Part shown: positions 32,623 to 43,486 of the stretch, piece by piece | Layout: every line of letters starts with the position of its first letter | Numbering within the stretch: the stretch's first letter is position 1 | NCBI GenBank assembly: GCA_030522415.1 | Contig: CM060114.1 | Span: forward strand, 23,169,304 to 23,233,303 | DNA: 64,000 nucleotides | DNA from: Channallabes apus | Taxonomy: Eukaryota > Chordata > Actinopteri > Siluriformes > Clariidae | Reading direction: 5' to 3' | The notes under the pieces: model-generated | Databases searched by the model: none | The model's input: only the letters and a program-made list of their open reading frames with translations | What the model was told of the DNA's origin: nothing | Made by a program: the position numbers and the translations under genes

Positions 32623-32886
32623 TTAGGACAAGCTTGCAAATAACACAGTTGTTCTCTGATCTACCTCCGATAGGAGCACCTCCAATTCACATTCTGTGAA
32701 GTTTCTCTTCTTGCTTGCTTTTGCCATTGCTTTTTCTTTTGGTTTTGCCAAAGTGGAATCATTACCATATTTATATGGGGGAGGAGGCAGGGCAGGGTTT
32801 TGCGCTTGTGCACGTGTGCTCAATTTCACGTTAATTCGGATGTACAAAGAGAATATGCGTGGGATTCCGCGTACGCAGTGTTTCAT
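32623..32886 (-). pseudogene. Harbinger Myb/trihelix-like accessory protein fragment
   Basis: Minus strand: MAKASKKRNFTECELEVLLS then EVDQRTTVLFASLS, the beginning of the Myb-like DNA-binding protein encoded beside Harbinger transposases, which is thought to bring the transposase to the nucleus and the ends. The true start is probably the Met of MAKASKKRNF (about 32725); the codons before it are likely untranslated. It stops after the first helix. Confidence 0.7.
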
Positions 32887-33530
32887 ACATCACATTTTTT
32901 TACTGCGTACACACATTTACAGCTTTGTCCGTATGCAATGTTTTAATATGAATTCAACGCAAGTCTTTGTACATGAGGCCCCTGATCTTTCATCTCATTC
33001 ACATCTTTCACATAATTAAACGAAAAAATCAAAGACACCAAAGACAACCATTAACTCTTCAGCAGCTGGAAACCTATATCAGGAAAGAATAGAACCAAAT
33101 TCCAATAACGAAACTCCAGAAACTCATGACCTCAATGCCCAGATGTTTTCAAATTGAAGACAATATGCTACACCATGGTAACCATGCCCCAGTCCCAACT
33201 TGAGGCCTGTAGCAAACATCAAATTTACAATGAGCTCATTTTGTGCATAAAATTGTAAACATTCTTAATATAAACTTTTCTTATGTTCTCTTTATTGTAT
33301 TCTGAATAAAATAATGGCTCATATAATTTGAAAATCTTTTAGTTTTCATTTTATTAAAAAAAAAAAAAACCTTTCAACTTTTCCGGAAATTGGGCTGTAT
33401 AAATGTTGGTGTTGTTCCTCTATAACGCATCTCACCTTTACACACAGACACATGCTTGGGACATATTCTATAAAGTGCATGGGACAAGCAGAAATTGAGT
33501 TGGCATACAGTTTGCAATTTCCCATTATCA

Positions 33531-33775
33531 GAGCACTGGTGGCTCAGTGGTAGGTGTTTCGCCTGCCATGCGAAAGGCCCAGGTTTGATTCCAGCCAGTG
33601 CCCACACCCCAGCCACTGGATACAGTGCCGGTCCCAAGCCCGGATAAAATGGGAGGGTTGCGTCAGGAAGGGCACCCGGCGTAAAACCTGTGCCAAATTG
33701 TAGTGCGGACTGGATATCTCGCTGTGGCGACCCCTTGTCGGGAGCAGCCGACAGACCAACAACAATCTCCATAAT
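33531..33775 (+). mobile_element. tRNA-Gly-derived SINE
   Basis: The head GCACTGGTGGCTCAGTGGTA then TTTCGCCTGCCATGCGAAAG and GGTTTGATTCCAGCCAGTGC folds as tRNA-Gly with a GCC anticodon. The tail CACCCGGCGTAAAACCTGTG and CTGTGGCGACCCCTTGTCGG resembles the 3' end of RTE-type LINEs such as the one at 15391. It is not a tRNA gene: the head is followed by a 170 base body. Confidence 0.75.
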
Positions 33776-33860
33776 AGTTAACACTCTTGGCATATTTTCA
33801 TATAACAAAGTCTGGAAACAGCATATCCAGCACATTCTTTCTTTGTGTCACATAACCCCA

Positions 33861-34055
33861 GGGCCAGGGGTAGCTCAGTGGTTAAGGCACAGGACTACGG
33901 TTCGGAAGATCCCAGGTTCAAACCCCACAACCACCAAGTTGCCACTGTTGGGCCCTTGAGCAAGGCCCTTAACCCTCAACTGCTCAGATGTATAATAAGA
34001 TAAAAATGTAAGTCGCTCTGGATAAGAGCGTCTGCCAAATGACTAAATGTAAATA
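33861..34055 (+). mobile_element. V-SINE, copy 1
   Basis: tRNA-like head (GGGGTAGCTCAGTGGTTAAG, GGTTCAAACCCC), conserved central part CCACCAAGTTGCCACTGTTG and GCCCTTAACCCTCAACTGCT, and the LINE-shared tail GTCGCTCTGGATAAGAGCGT, which folds into a hairpin with a GGATA loop like the L2-type RT recognition hairpin. Confidence 0.88.
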
Positions 34056-34918
34056 ACCCATAGACTACAGTAATTTCCTTCATCTTTGGGATTTTTGAGG
34101 ATTTTATACTGTATGTGTTATGAAATGTGTTGTATGCGCCTCTATACAATATAATTACATGTGTGCCATTAACACAAAAATGCAGCTGTGGATATTTTTT
34201 AAAACAGATAGAACGAAAAGAAAGATAAATCACAGTGTGGGCTTAAATTTGTTTTTATTAAATCATGTATATCACTTTTGTAGACTGTAAGCCAATCTTA
34301 GCTAACTGATCTGCTCTAATGATCAGTTTCCCATTTCTCTCCTTCTCTTAATGCATGTACTTTCATTTTATTTTCTTAATGTATCATTGTCTTTCTCTTG
34401 TTTGGAGTATGATGGCGATGGTGATGATAAATTGAATGAATGAGAAATGCCATGATAATCACTATAATCCATGAGCACATCCTAACATGAGTGTTTTCTT
34501 CTGACATATGACATTGTATGAACCTCCAATCATGCTGAAAATGATTAAGTAAAGCCACTTAAGCCATTCTAATTAAAGGTAGCCTAAATAAGCTAAGCCA
34601 TTATAAATGTTGGGAGAATAGAGTGACACAATCTTCAGCAACATGAACTGAACTTGCAGACATCAAGTCTGAAAATAGTTTGTATATATAGTACTGTGTG
34701 TACTTTCTGTGTCTCCAGGCAACTGTGCGGTGGTGTATAGAGGTAGAAGGGTGGGAAGTTGGTTGGGCCAGGCTCCATGTGAGGTTAGTAAATGGCAGCC
34801 TGTATCAATATGTATAATGAGTTTAAACCAGTGAAAGCACTTAATGAAGAGCTAATCTATTAAACATCTGATTCTACCCACTGTGAAGTTGCACCTTCTT
34901 TCCATATGTACTGTATAT
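34056..34918. other. Non-coding stretch, nothing firmly recognised
   Basis: AT-rich. A short open segment between an AG (34715) and a GT (about 34783) could be a cryptic exon but cannot be supported. Confidence 0.3.
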
Positions 34919-35110
34919 AGGGGCCAGGGGTAGCTCAGTGGTTAAGGCATTGGACTACAGTTCGGAAGATCCCAGGTTCAAACACCACAACCACCAAGTT
35001 GCAACTGTTGGGCCCTTGAACAAGGACCTTAACCCTCAACTGCTCAGATGTGTAATGAGATAAAATTGCAAGTCGCTCTGGATAAGAGCGTCTGCCAACT
35101 GCCTAAATGG
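34919..35110 (+). mobile_element. V-SINE, copy 2
   Basis: Same structure as 33861-34055, about 90 percent alike by eye, with the same tail hairpin. Confidence 0.88.
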
Positions 35111-35451
35111 AAGTGGCAAATTAAAAGTGAGAACTGGGTTAGAGAGTGTGTGCTGGACTAAAAATATTTAATGTACTGTAATAAAAAATAACCCAATGTA
35201 AAAAAGAGTAGAATAGTGATTGCTGTGTGTACTTTGCTACTACAACCATTTTGGAAGATTCGTATTGTATATCTTGTTGAGAGTCAAAGTGTGTCATCTT
35301 GTGAGTCATTGTGACTGGGATACTGTGGGATACAAAAGTCAGAGGTTTTTACATTTTTACATGCAGAGAGAAGGTTTTCATGTGGGAGTGTGTGAGCAGT
35401 CAGATTTGAAGCTTGCAGTACAGTATAATAAAAAAGCATGTTTGTTAACCT

Positions 35452-35530
35452 AAGTCTCCTGGGATAGCCCCCCTCCCCCGGCGATCCTGAATACAGGATA
35501 AGGTGGTATAGACAGTGAGTGAGTGAATGA
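35452..35530 (+). mobile_element. DANA-like SINE tail fragment
   Basis: AGTCTCCTGGGATAGCCCCC, ATCCTGAATACAGGATAAGG and GTATAGA, then GTGAGTGAATGAATGA repeats, as at 47948-48021. Confidence 0.65.
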
Positions 35531-36289
35531 ATGAGTGAGTGAGAGTGTCTCACATGTGTGTTTTTGCACTTTATGTAATCCTGCATAGTTTTATGTGTCG
35601 CACCTTGGTCCTGGAGAAACCACATTTTACTCCAATGTATATAGCACAATGGCAACATCTACAAGCATAAACAGAATTAATTATGTATTAAGTGTTCAAA
35701 TCTAGAAAATATATTATATAGTATTTGCAATACAACAGACATAGTCTAATGTTCTCACCGATGCTATCCCTTTTAAACTTCTAAACAATGTTTTGTATAC
35801 TGTCCATTTCCCATTCCTTTTTCTTTTTATGGTCATTGTTTCTTGTTTTCCTGTTAGAGTGCGAATCCTGCTTATTTGGTGTCACTCTAAAATTAAGACA
35901 TTGCGAGTATAAATCCTACTTCATCAATCCTACAGTCATCAAGCTGGCAGGCAAAGAAACAAAAAATTGGCTATATCCTCTGGGGCAAAAGATGAACCTT
36001 GTGCGAAAATCAGAATGATATTTATCATGGAAGTCATACAACAAGCATCCATAACATTAACACCAAATAATTTTAACATTGATTATCAATTATATACAGT
36101 AATTGATAGTAATGTGGTGACACATATGAGGATGAGCAACCAAGAATTTTTTATGCCTGTGTGGACCAAAGACTATCCTACTTGGTCTTAGCTCACAGAA
36201 AACCAATGCTGCACAAATGCTGGCTTTGATAGAAAGCTATTAGAACATTAATTGCATCAAAGTTTTTATGTATGGGGCTAAGCAGGCAA
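35531..36289. other. Non-coding, possible 5' part of the transposon at 36290
   Basis: Words such as GCTCACAGAAAACCAATGCT and TGATAGAAAGCTATTAGAAC near 36190-36245 look like decayed transposase sequence of the family below. The rest is unassigned. Confidence 0.35.
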
Positions 36290-36510
36290 AATGTTTAATG
36301 TTGTTGATCAGGCATCCAAATTCCTCAGATCTCAATCCAATTGAGAATCGATGGAATGCACCAGACAAACAAGTCTGATCCATGGATACACCACCCTGCA
36401 ACTCACAACACCCAAATAAACTTGTGAGCCATTGAGAAGCTATTGTGTGCCACCTGATTGAGTTTACATGTCATTTTAGGAGGTGGTGATCCTTTGTTAT
36501 ATAAATTATT
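36290..36510 (+). pseudogene. Tc1/mariner transposase C-terminal remnant
   Basis: From 36313 the plus strand reads HPNSSDLNPIENRW, clearly the SPDLNPIE block that carries the last catalytic acidic residue of Tc1/mariner transposases, then DKQV and a stop in the usual VRSME. Only the C-terminal end is readable. Confidence 0.7.
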
Positions 36511-36759
36511 GTTTTTTATTTTTGGTGACATGTTGGATATATGTTATATCTTTCACATGAATGTTAAAAGCTGTACTAATAACTGGAACTAGTAGCTGGA
36601 TAAAACAAAAATTGTGTCTGTCTTCATTTCAGGCTGCAAAGAATAGATGAGCAGCTGTCCAATATTATTGCATAAGAAGCATTTTACAAATAATCACCTT
36701 TACATGGTCAAGGAGGCAGCCATTGGTTGCTGTGATAAGTGGATTCTGATACTGGGATG

Positions 36760-36985
36760 CTCTGAGCTCAGTGGTTAAGGCATTTTCCTACATGCTTGAT
36801 ACTCAAAGTTCTTCCCACAGTCCAAAGACAGTGGCAGAAAGTTGACTGGTGAGTACAAATTTCCCATAGTGCGTGAGTCTGTGTGAGTGCTTGAGGCCTG
36901 CAATAGGTTGGCACCACACCTAGGGTATACCATGTCTTTTACCCCCATCCACCCCCACTACCCTGCAGAGGATAAGAAGTAAGGA
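36760..36985 (+). mobile_element. Old DANA-like SINE remnant
   Basis: Head GAGCTCAGTGGTTAAGGC, body TTCCCACAGTCCAAAGACAG and ATTTCCCATAGTGCGTGAGT. Heavily diverged. Confidence 0.55.
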
Positions 36986-38140
36986 TAGTTAATCAATTAA
37001 TTAATGAATAATGCAAATAAATTCTGATAAAAGTTTATAGTTATTTTTTATTTGCCACTTTCATCATTTGGTATTGCTTTGCTTTTCCACATAACTCATT
37101 CTCTGATAAATGATATACTGTGTTCAAAGCTTCTTTAATTAAACCTTTATATTATAACATAATATATTTTTCCCATTTTATGTTTTTATGTTTTCTTATT
37201 TACAATAAAGGTGTTAGTCAGCAAGAGCATTCTATGCCATTTAACACAATACAGTATGCCATTAAATACAATTGTGTCATTATAAGCAGAATATTGCTGT
37301 AAAAAAATAAAAACAATAAAAGCACAATGACATGCAGGCTTTGGAGCAACAGCACCAAGTTTAATTCACCTGCTTTACAATGTTCCTAAGTACACCTTTC
37401 CTGTACTCTAAATGATTTTTGCTCTTAACTATGAAATCACAAATAAAATTGTTGATAATAGGCTCCAGAATTAAGTGACTGTAGCCTAACTTAATATTAA
37501 GTTAGTTATAAATTAATGTTCTATTTATTGTTCTAACAATTCTTTCAAAGTGTCTGCGAAAAGCATGATCTGCTGAATGTTCTAGCTGTGAAACAGGGCT
37601 CAGTGTGCTGTGGAAATTGCAAAAAAAAAAAAAAAAAAGTGCACAGCAGAGGCATTTAGGACTGCAGCAAAATACTAACATGCTTTCTGGCATCAAAGAG
37701 TGTGCACAACATGCTTCCAAGCTTCCCTGAGGAACACAAAAACCAATGGAAGACATTCAAAGACTAGAGAGACAGTGGGGTAAATGGATTTCTAGTGGTA
37801 AAAGAGGAGAATAAATGGGAGAGAAAATGAGAAGAGGAGACACAGCGACAAAGAGAAGATGAAAGAGGGATAGAAAGAAAGGGATGGAGAGAGAAAAGGA
37901 GATGTTTGGGGATGTTAGAAGAGACATTAGAGAGATAAAACTATTTTTTTGGAATAACAGCAACAGACAGTGACAGACAAAGAAAGGAAAAATATGGTAG
38001 GACATAGAGAGAGGACAAGACAAAAATTAAAGCAATTGATAGATAAATGGACAGGCAGGGAGAGGGAGAAAAAGAGAGAGAGCTGGGAGGGGGGGGTGAG
38101 TCTGGGTCTGACAGGTGGTGATGGACCACCCTTCTGTGGG
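36986..38140. other. Non-coding, purine-rich from 37760
   Basis: No gene. 37760-38100 is a GA-rich stretch (GAGA and GGGAGA words) leading into the GT microsatellites; poly-A at 37621-37638. ORFs here are low-complexity products. Confidence 0.5.

Positions 38141-38147
<7 letters not shown>

Positions 38148-38173
<26 letters not shown>
38148..38173. repeat. (GT)n microsatellite
   Basis: Thirteen GT units. Confidence 0.95.
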
Positions 38174-38280
38174 AGTGGTGGGGGACAGATGGAGGCTGGG
38201 CCCTGTCCCCTAGGGAGAGAAGAGACACAGGATGTGTGTTGTGATGATGACTGCCAGCTCCAGCAGGGGCAGACTTAATG

Positions 38281-38282
<2 letters not shown>

Positions 38283-38373
<91 letters not shown>
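38283..38373. repeat. (GT)n then (GA)n microsatellite
   Basis: About 37 GT units followed by GA units. Confidence 0.97.
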
Positions 38374-38470
38374 TAAATAAATGATATGATAATGGTTTTC
38401 AATACATATGAGTGTTGAAGGGAGACAGGACAGGACCTGAGAGAGGAGACAAAATTTCCTTTCTTCATGT

Positions 38471-38472
<2 letters not shown>

Positions 38473-38554
<82 letters not shown>
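38473..38554. repeat. (TG)n microsatellite
   Basis: About 41 TG units. Confidence 0.97.
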
Positions 38555-38556
<2 letters not shown>

Positions 38557-38789
38557 CAGAGAGAGGGGGGGAATGGTGGTGCATTAAATATAGATCAGTG
38601 AGCTGTAGCATGTGGGAACAATAATGCTAATAAAGGCAACTAATTGCAGCCATTGATTTGTGCACAGTGAGACAATATGGTCTGCTCTAATGAAACTTGG
38701 GAGGAGTATGGAAGAGGGATGTGAAAGTAAGAGATGAAGGAGAAAAAAGAAATGGGATTTAGTTCATCAGTTGACTTCATTTTGTTGTT

Positions 38790-39015
38790 AAGCCTATACC
38801 TGACCAATTGAAGCAACACCAGATCATACAGTAACACTGACACCAGAGGCTTGTACAGTGGCCAGTGCATGATGGGTGCATCACTTCATCTCCTTCTCAC
38901 CCTGATGTACCCATCTCTCTGGAACAAGGTAAATCTGAACTCATCAGACCACATGACAGTTTTCATTGCTTCAAAATACAATCTTTATGCTCCCTAGCAA
39001 ATTGAAGCCTTTTTT
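38790..39015 (-). mobile_element. Tc1-like transposon fragment, inverted
   Basis: AACTCATCAGACCACATGAC, GCTTCAAAATACAATCTTTA and GCTCCCTAGCAAATTGAAGC are antisense transposase phrases typical of fish Tc1-like elements, from memory. No frame is open. Confidence 0.45.
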
Positions 39016-39821
39016 TCTGATTAAACTCACCTACATGTGCCTACATACATTGTGTGAGTATGTGCATAAGTGCATATTGCTGGCAAGTGCATTTACCTAT
39101 CATGATCATGATACCAATCATGATCATTCATTATTTTTTCCAACCACATTTATTTCATAATGTTAATATAAAAGCATACATTCTAACATAGATATAATAC
39201 TGTATAATGAATGAAGTAATATCAGAAATCACTTTGTTTTATAATCTAGATCTATCTCCAAACATAATGTTCAAAATCCTTAAAAATCAGAGCAAAACTG
39301 CACTTCATGGAATCTGTACATGCACTTTGAGCACTTTGCACAACGATAAAGTTGAATCAAGTCTAATATAATATAATCTAATCTTGTAGCAAACTATATT
39401 GATGTCCATTATCTACAGGGTTAACAGATTTCTCCACAACACATAATGAAAATGATAAATGTAAAACATTGGAAAATGAAAATACAGGACTGGTAGGAAC
39501 AATATGAAAATAAAAGTGAGGCATACTGAGACATAAATGGAAATGAAAAAATATAGAATAGAGTAACATAGATTTAATTATTTTAAAAGATGAAAGATGG
39601 AAAGAAAAACAAAGAGAAAGATCAAAGCACAATGTAAAACAAACAAAGCAAATATGGATTTTTTGTGAAAAAATCAGAAACATATAAAGAGCATGTAAGT
39701 TCTGTAATCACCACCAAGACATCTACCTTGCAGTTGCCATGGAGACAAGGTGCATATAGGCCCAACATGGGCCTGTGGAGCAACACTTAATTGGAAAGCT
39801 TTTAGCCTGAACACTCACTGA

Positions 39822-39823
<2 letters not shown>
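39016..39823. other. Non-coding stretch, nothing recognised
   Basis: AT-rich; no repeat or gene assigned. Confidence 0.4.

Positions 39824-39887
<64 letters not shown>
39824..39887. repeat. (CA)n microsatellite
   Basis: About 32 CA units. Confidence 0.97.
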
Positions 39888-39888
<1 letters not shown>

Positions 39889-41747
39889 TCCACTGCACAA
39901 GCATTCTTTTATATACAGTAGAAATGTAACTGGTCAAGGGTACAGAAAAATGGTCTACAGTATGCATAGCCATAATTCTTTGTCACTGTGTTTGGGGGAA
40001 AAGGCTTAGGAAAGCGAAACGGTTCCTCTGGAGATGCTGATTGTGACGTTGCGTCAGCGTTTATCTGCTCTGCTTGAGTCCAGTAGAGAAATGTTGATAG
40101 AACGTTTGTCTCTCAGCAGGAGATTTATAGAGGAATGTTGAAGAAATGTTATCAGTGAAGAGGCGTGTTTAACCTCCAGCTCAGACAGAAAAACACTCCT
40201 TTCACTTCACACTGAGAGAGACGGGATGAGATCGGCATGGGAGAAAACCTGTTTAAGTTCACACAGGGCTGTAAAATCTCGCTCTACCTCTTTCTCGATC
40301 TCTTTTCACACACTATTTGTTGTATCTAGACTTTTTTTTTGTTCTTTCTAACTCCATCTATCTATCACACACAGAAAGTGTGTGTGTTTGTGCTTGTGTT
40401 TGTAATCTGACTGATTTGATAAGAGTTGGACAGGTCTACCTGATCCCTCAGCCAGAGGGTCAATGCTATCAGCAATCTTGATGAACTAACTGTAGGAAAT
40501 AAGGCCTATAAACTCCTCTACCTGCTACACACACACACACACACACACAGAGTCATGCTGAGGATCAATCTTTATCGACAAACCCTGTAATTACATTTCA
40601 TTAGCTTTGGTTGCTAATCCAACAGCTCCGCAGAACCGAGAAAGGAATGAGGAAAAAAAGTCAATGAGTAGAAATAACAGAAGGAAACAGATGAGACATA
40701 GTGGAAGAAATGAGAAAAAATAAGGTAGAGAATAAGAGAAGGAGAAAGTGAACAGTGAATGCATGCAATGAATGAAGGATATTTCCACAACTAAAAACTT
40801 TAGGTGGGTGATAGTTTGTCTTTCAACTTGACTCAGAAAAGGGATTTTAAAAACTGGATTTTATAAAGGATGCATACAACATAAATTAACAATAACTAAC
40901 TAGCTAGCTAATAAACCTAATTAGTTGACTAGCTGAGACAAAACAGATTAACATAAAACAATTTAAAAACTATATAACTAGAAACTGGAAAACTAAGTTT
41001 TATACAAAAAAGACAACATAAAGTACATGTATAGATGTGCCAACAAGATGACAAAATTATACATGTAAGAGCCTTCCACTGGGTAAGCTATTTCATGTAT
41101 CAATGATAAGCTCAATGATTAATATTATTCAGCTGGTAACTATTTTTTTTTTTAAACCCTAACTGATGCAGTGATATCCTATGGTCATGTAAATATATTA
41201 CTCTGTTTCAAAAGTTATTGGCCAGTTATTATTACTCTGTTTTGTTCAATTATTGGCCAGCATCAACCAAAGGAAACAACTATAGAGATTCCTGAAACTA
41301 CTACTAAAACTGTCCAATGCATTATTAAAACCTGAAAGGACAGTAGTGAACTATCATCTTTGAGGACAAAATGAGGTCAGAAAATTTCTGAAAGATCACA
41401 ATCAGGGGTCATTGTTTTTTTTTGTGTCATTGCTGTGAAAGTAAGATAATTTCCACAAGCACAATGTAAAAAAACTCAAGGTACTGATTCTAAACAGCTG
41501 TGTAGCCTTAGGAAAACCCCTTATTACTTAAATCAAGAGCTCCAATAAATGCTTACGCTAAACAAAAGGGGCTAAACGAAAAAGTATGATCTGTGTGACA
41601 TTGATCATGGATTGGTTGTTGGTGCCAGAGTGTAGCGCAGCCACACAAAAGGGACATTTGTATATACAGGAAAAGGATGAAAGAGCTAATGCTGCTCACC
41701 TGTAGCCTAAGATCTGCCCTAGCGGTTGATATTTTCCCCTTTGACAG
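39888..41747. other. Non-coding stretch, one unexplained open segment
   Basis: A short (CA)n at 40525-40549. A 43 codon stop-free plus-strand segment at about 40010-40137 has regularly spaced leucines but no ATG context or splice sites that I trust. Otherwise nothing recognised. Confidence 0.35.
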
Positions 41748-42336
41748 TGTTGGTCACCGGGCAAGTTCCCACGCGCATGCGTGATCGCGACGCAAGGGAA
41801 CCCGGAAGTGACGTGGGTCACATGAGCCGGCATAAAGCCGGAACCGGCGTAGAAGCCGGGACGGAGAGTTGATGACAGCGCGCTGCATGGTTTTGGAAGC
41901 TGAGAGCCTGTTTGTGGATTCTACATCAGTAATTTCATTCAGTACCCAGCTCATTCTGTTTCACGATCTCCCAGACCTACCATCGTTATCTGGTGAGATC
42001 GAACCATCTCTCCAACTCACCATTTTCACCCCAATTGCCGTTTTTTAGACTCTGGACTATCATACACTCACTCACACACCCGCATACATCACACACACAC
42101 TATTTCTATTTGTATTATATTTGTATATATTGGTTTGTGGTGCACCGTGTTTGTTTATTTATTTATTTATTCTGTATAATACACTTGGTTTAATTCATTA
42201 CAATTGTTTTGTGTCGCATCGTATATTGTCCTGCCGCGGTTGCGCAATACCGGAAGTGTGGTTTACTAGCCCCTTTTTAGATTCCCGAATCCGTTCTCTT
42301 GTAACCAAGCGGTTAATTAAATCCAAGCGTTACAAG
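41748..42336 (+). mobile_element. Possible solo LTR of a Gypsy-type element
   Basis: Begins TGTTGGTCACCGGGCAAG, is CpG-rich near its start, has a TATA-like CATAAAG in repeated GCCGG words, and ends around a polyadenylation-like AATTAAA then GCGTTACA. The overall look is of a fish Gypsy LTR. I could not find a clean target duplication, so borders are uncertain. Confidence 0.4.
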
Positions 42337-43449
42337 AGCATTTCAGAATCTTCGAATCTCCTTTGAAATTCACACATAACTGTCTTTAGGGTTTACACAG
42401 AATGATGTGGGGGGAAACAAACATTGAATGAGCTATAGTTCTGTGGGTGGAAAGTCCTTGTTGGTAAGAGAGGTCAGAAAAAAATGGCGAGATTGGTTTA
42501 AGCTGCCAGGAGACATATAGTACCTCAAATAACCTCTTCACAACCATGTATAGCAGGAAAGCAATTAATAAAAAATCAATAATAAAAACAATTCAACAAG
42601 TACAAAACACATAAACTTTGTATTTGAGGTGGATGTGCTCAACAGCAGAAGATGACTTCAGGTTCCAGTGCATGGCATATCACTGAATCCATATTATCAT
42701 GTATCTGTTTGTGTCAGAAGAAGTGCAAAATGTAACGCCAATAATATTGCTTTTTATAAGAGTTCTTTTGACATGTTATATCATCATAAGAAATGAACAC
42801 TATACAGTATGTTTCCTGCCAGAAATCAAAATAGCTATCACAGTTCAAAACACACTGTCTGCAATTTTTTATTTATTTTCTCTCATTTTCTTGTTTACTG
42901 TATATCCAAACGAGGGTCAATGTGATTCAAGTCATATAGTATGAACTGACCAGCAATTGCCAAGATTTTGAAAGTCTTAACGGATGCACTCAGCTTTACA
43001 CAATACCGTATCAGCCTTGCTGCATTGTTCTGTCATTGTTCCTTTTTATTGAATAAAATGGGGGGGCACACTGTTCAGAGTGGCAGATTAACAGAATGAT
43101 GTTTATTTGTGTCTGATTCTTCAACATTACGATATCATAACCATTTTTTAAAAAGACGTTTTTCCCTAATGTGTCAGACACAAAAAAATTAAAAGAGCTC
43201 TATCCGGACAAATATGGTATGGGAAATCCCCGCTCAACTTTAAGTTTGCCAGATGTATGAGGCAGAGTGCTTAAAAAGGTAGAATGCAAAGGAAATTTTG
43301 TGAAACGACCAGATACCTCATGTATGTGGATGTATACGGGAATCTGTGAAACTTTCTAGGAATCCTCACAGCTACAGTAGCAGTGCGGTGATGGCTGTGA
43401 GGTGTAAAGGCCTTTTGTATGTTAATGACTAGCAGAAAGAGGTGCTGTC
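42337..43449. other. Non-coding stretch, nothing recognised
   Basis: AT-rich, short ORFs without motifs. Confidence 0.4.
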
Positions 43450-43486
43450 CTTCTTATCATAGCCGGGTGGGAGGATTAGCCATGGT

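Larger units (their letters stand above)
31581..32983 (+). mobile_element. PIF/Harbinger DNA transposon, internally deleted
   Basis: The ends are inverted: AGCCTCATGTATCAATGCTG at 31583 and, reversed from the right, GGCCTCATGTACAAAGAC. A transposase exon on the plus strand and a Myb-like gene on the minus strand converge, the standard Harbinger arrangement. It sits inside the Tc1 element between GCAGTC and ATCTTTC, with a possible trinucleotide duplication (CAG on the left, CTG on the right). Both genes lose their ends near 32600-32625, so one internal deletion is likely. Confidence 0.85.
27330..33402 (+). mobile_element. Tc1-type transposon remnant hosting DIRS and Harbinger insertions
   Basis: Its own sequence is 27330-27797, 31474-31580 and 32984-33402. 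The pieces read on in order: TATAAAAGGGATGCCTTTGA, CCCTCAGACGACATTGCATC, CTGTGGGCCAAGGCTAATTT, then after the DIRS GGGCTAAAGAGAAGGGAG and ACAACAGCATGGCTTCTTGG, CACCTGCAGTCC, and after the Harbinger ATCTTTC, CAGCAGCTGGAAACCTATAT and CAACTTTTCCGGAAATTGGG at the end. From memory this order and wording is one common fish Tc1-type family. About 350 bases around the DDE region are also missing. The 5' end was not located exactly. Confidence 0.75.

Noticed and set aside
34715..34790. Short exon between an AG and a GT
   Set aside because: Two frames are open and the donor is weak; there is not enough signal to call it.
38281..38560. ORFs encoding poly-(TH), poly-(CV) and similar
   Set aside because: They are translations of dinucleotide repeats, as are those at 51867-52291 and 56481-56663.
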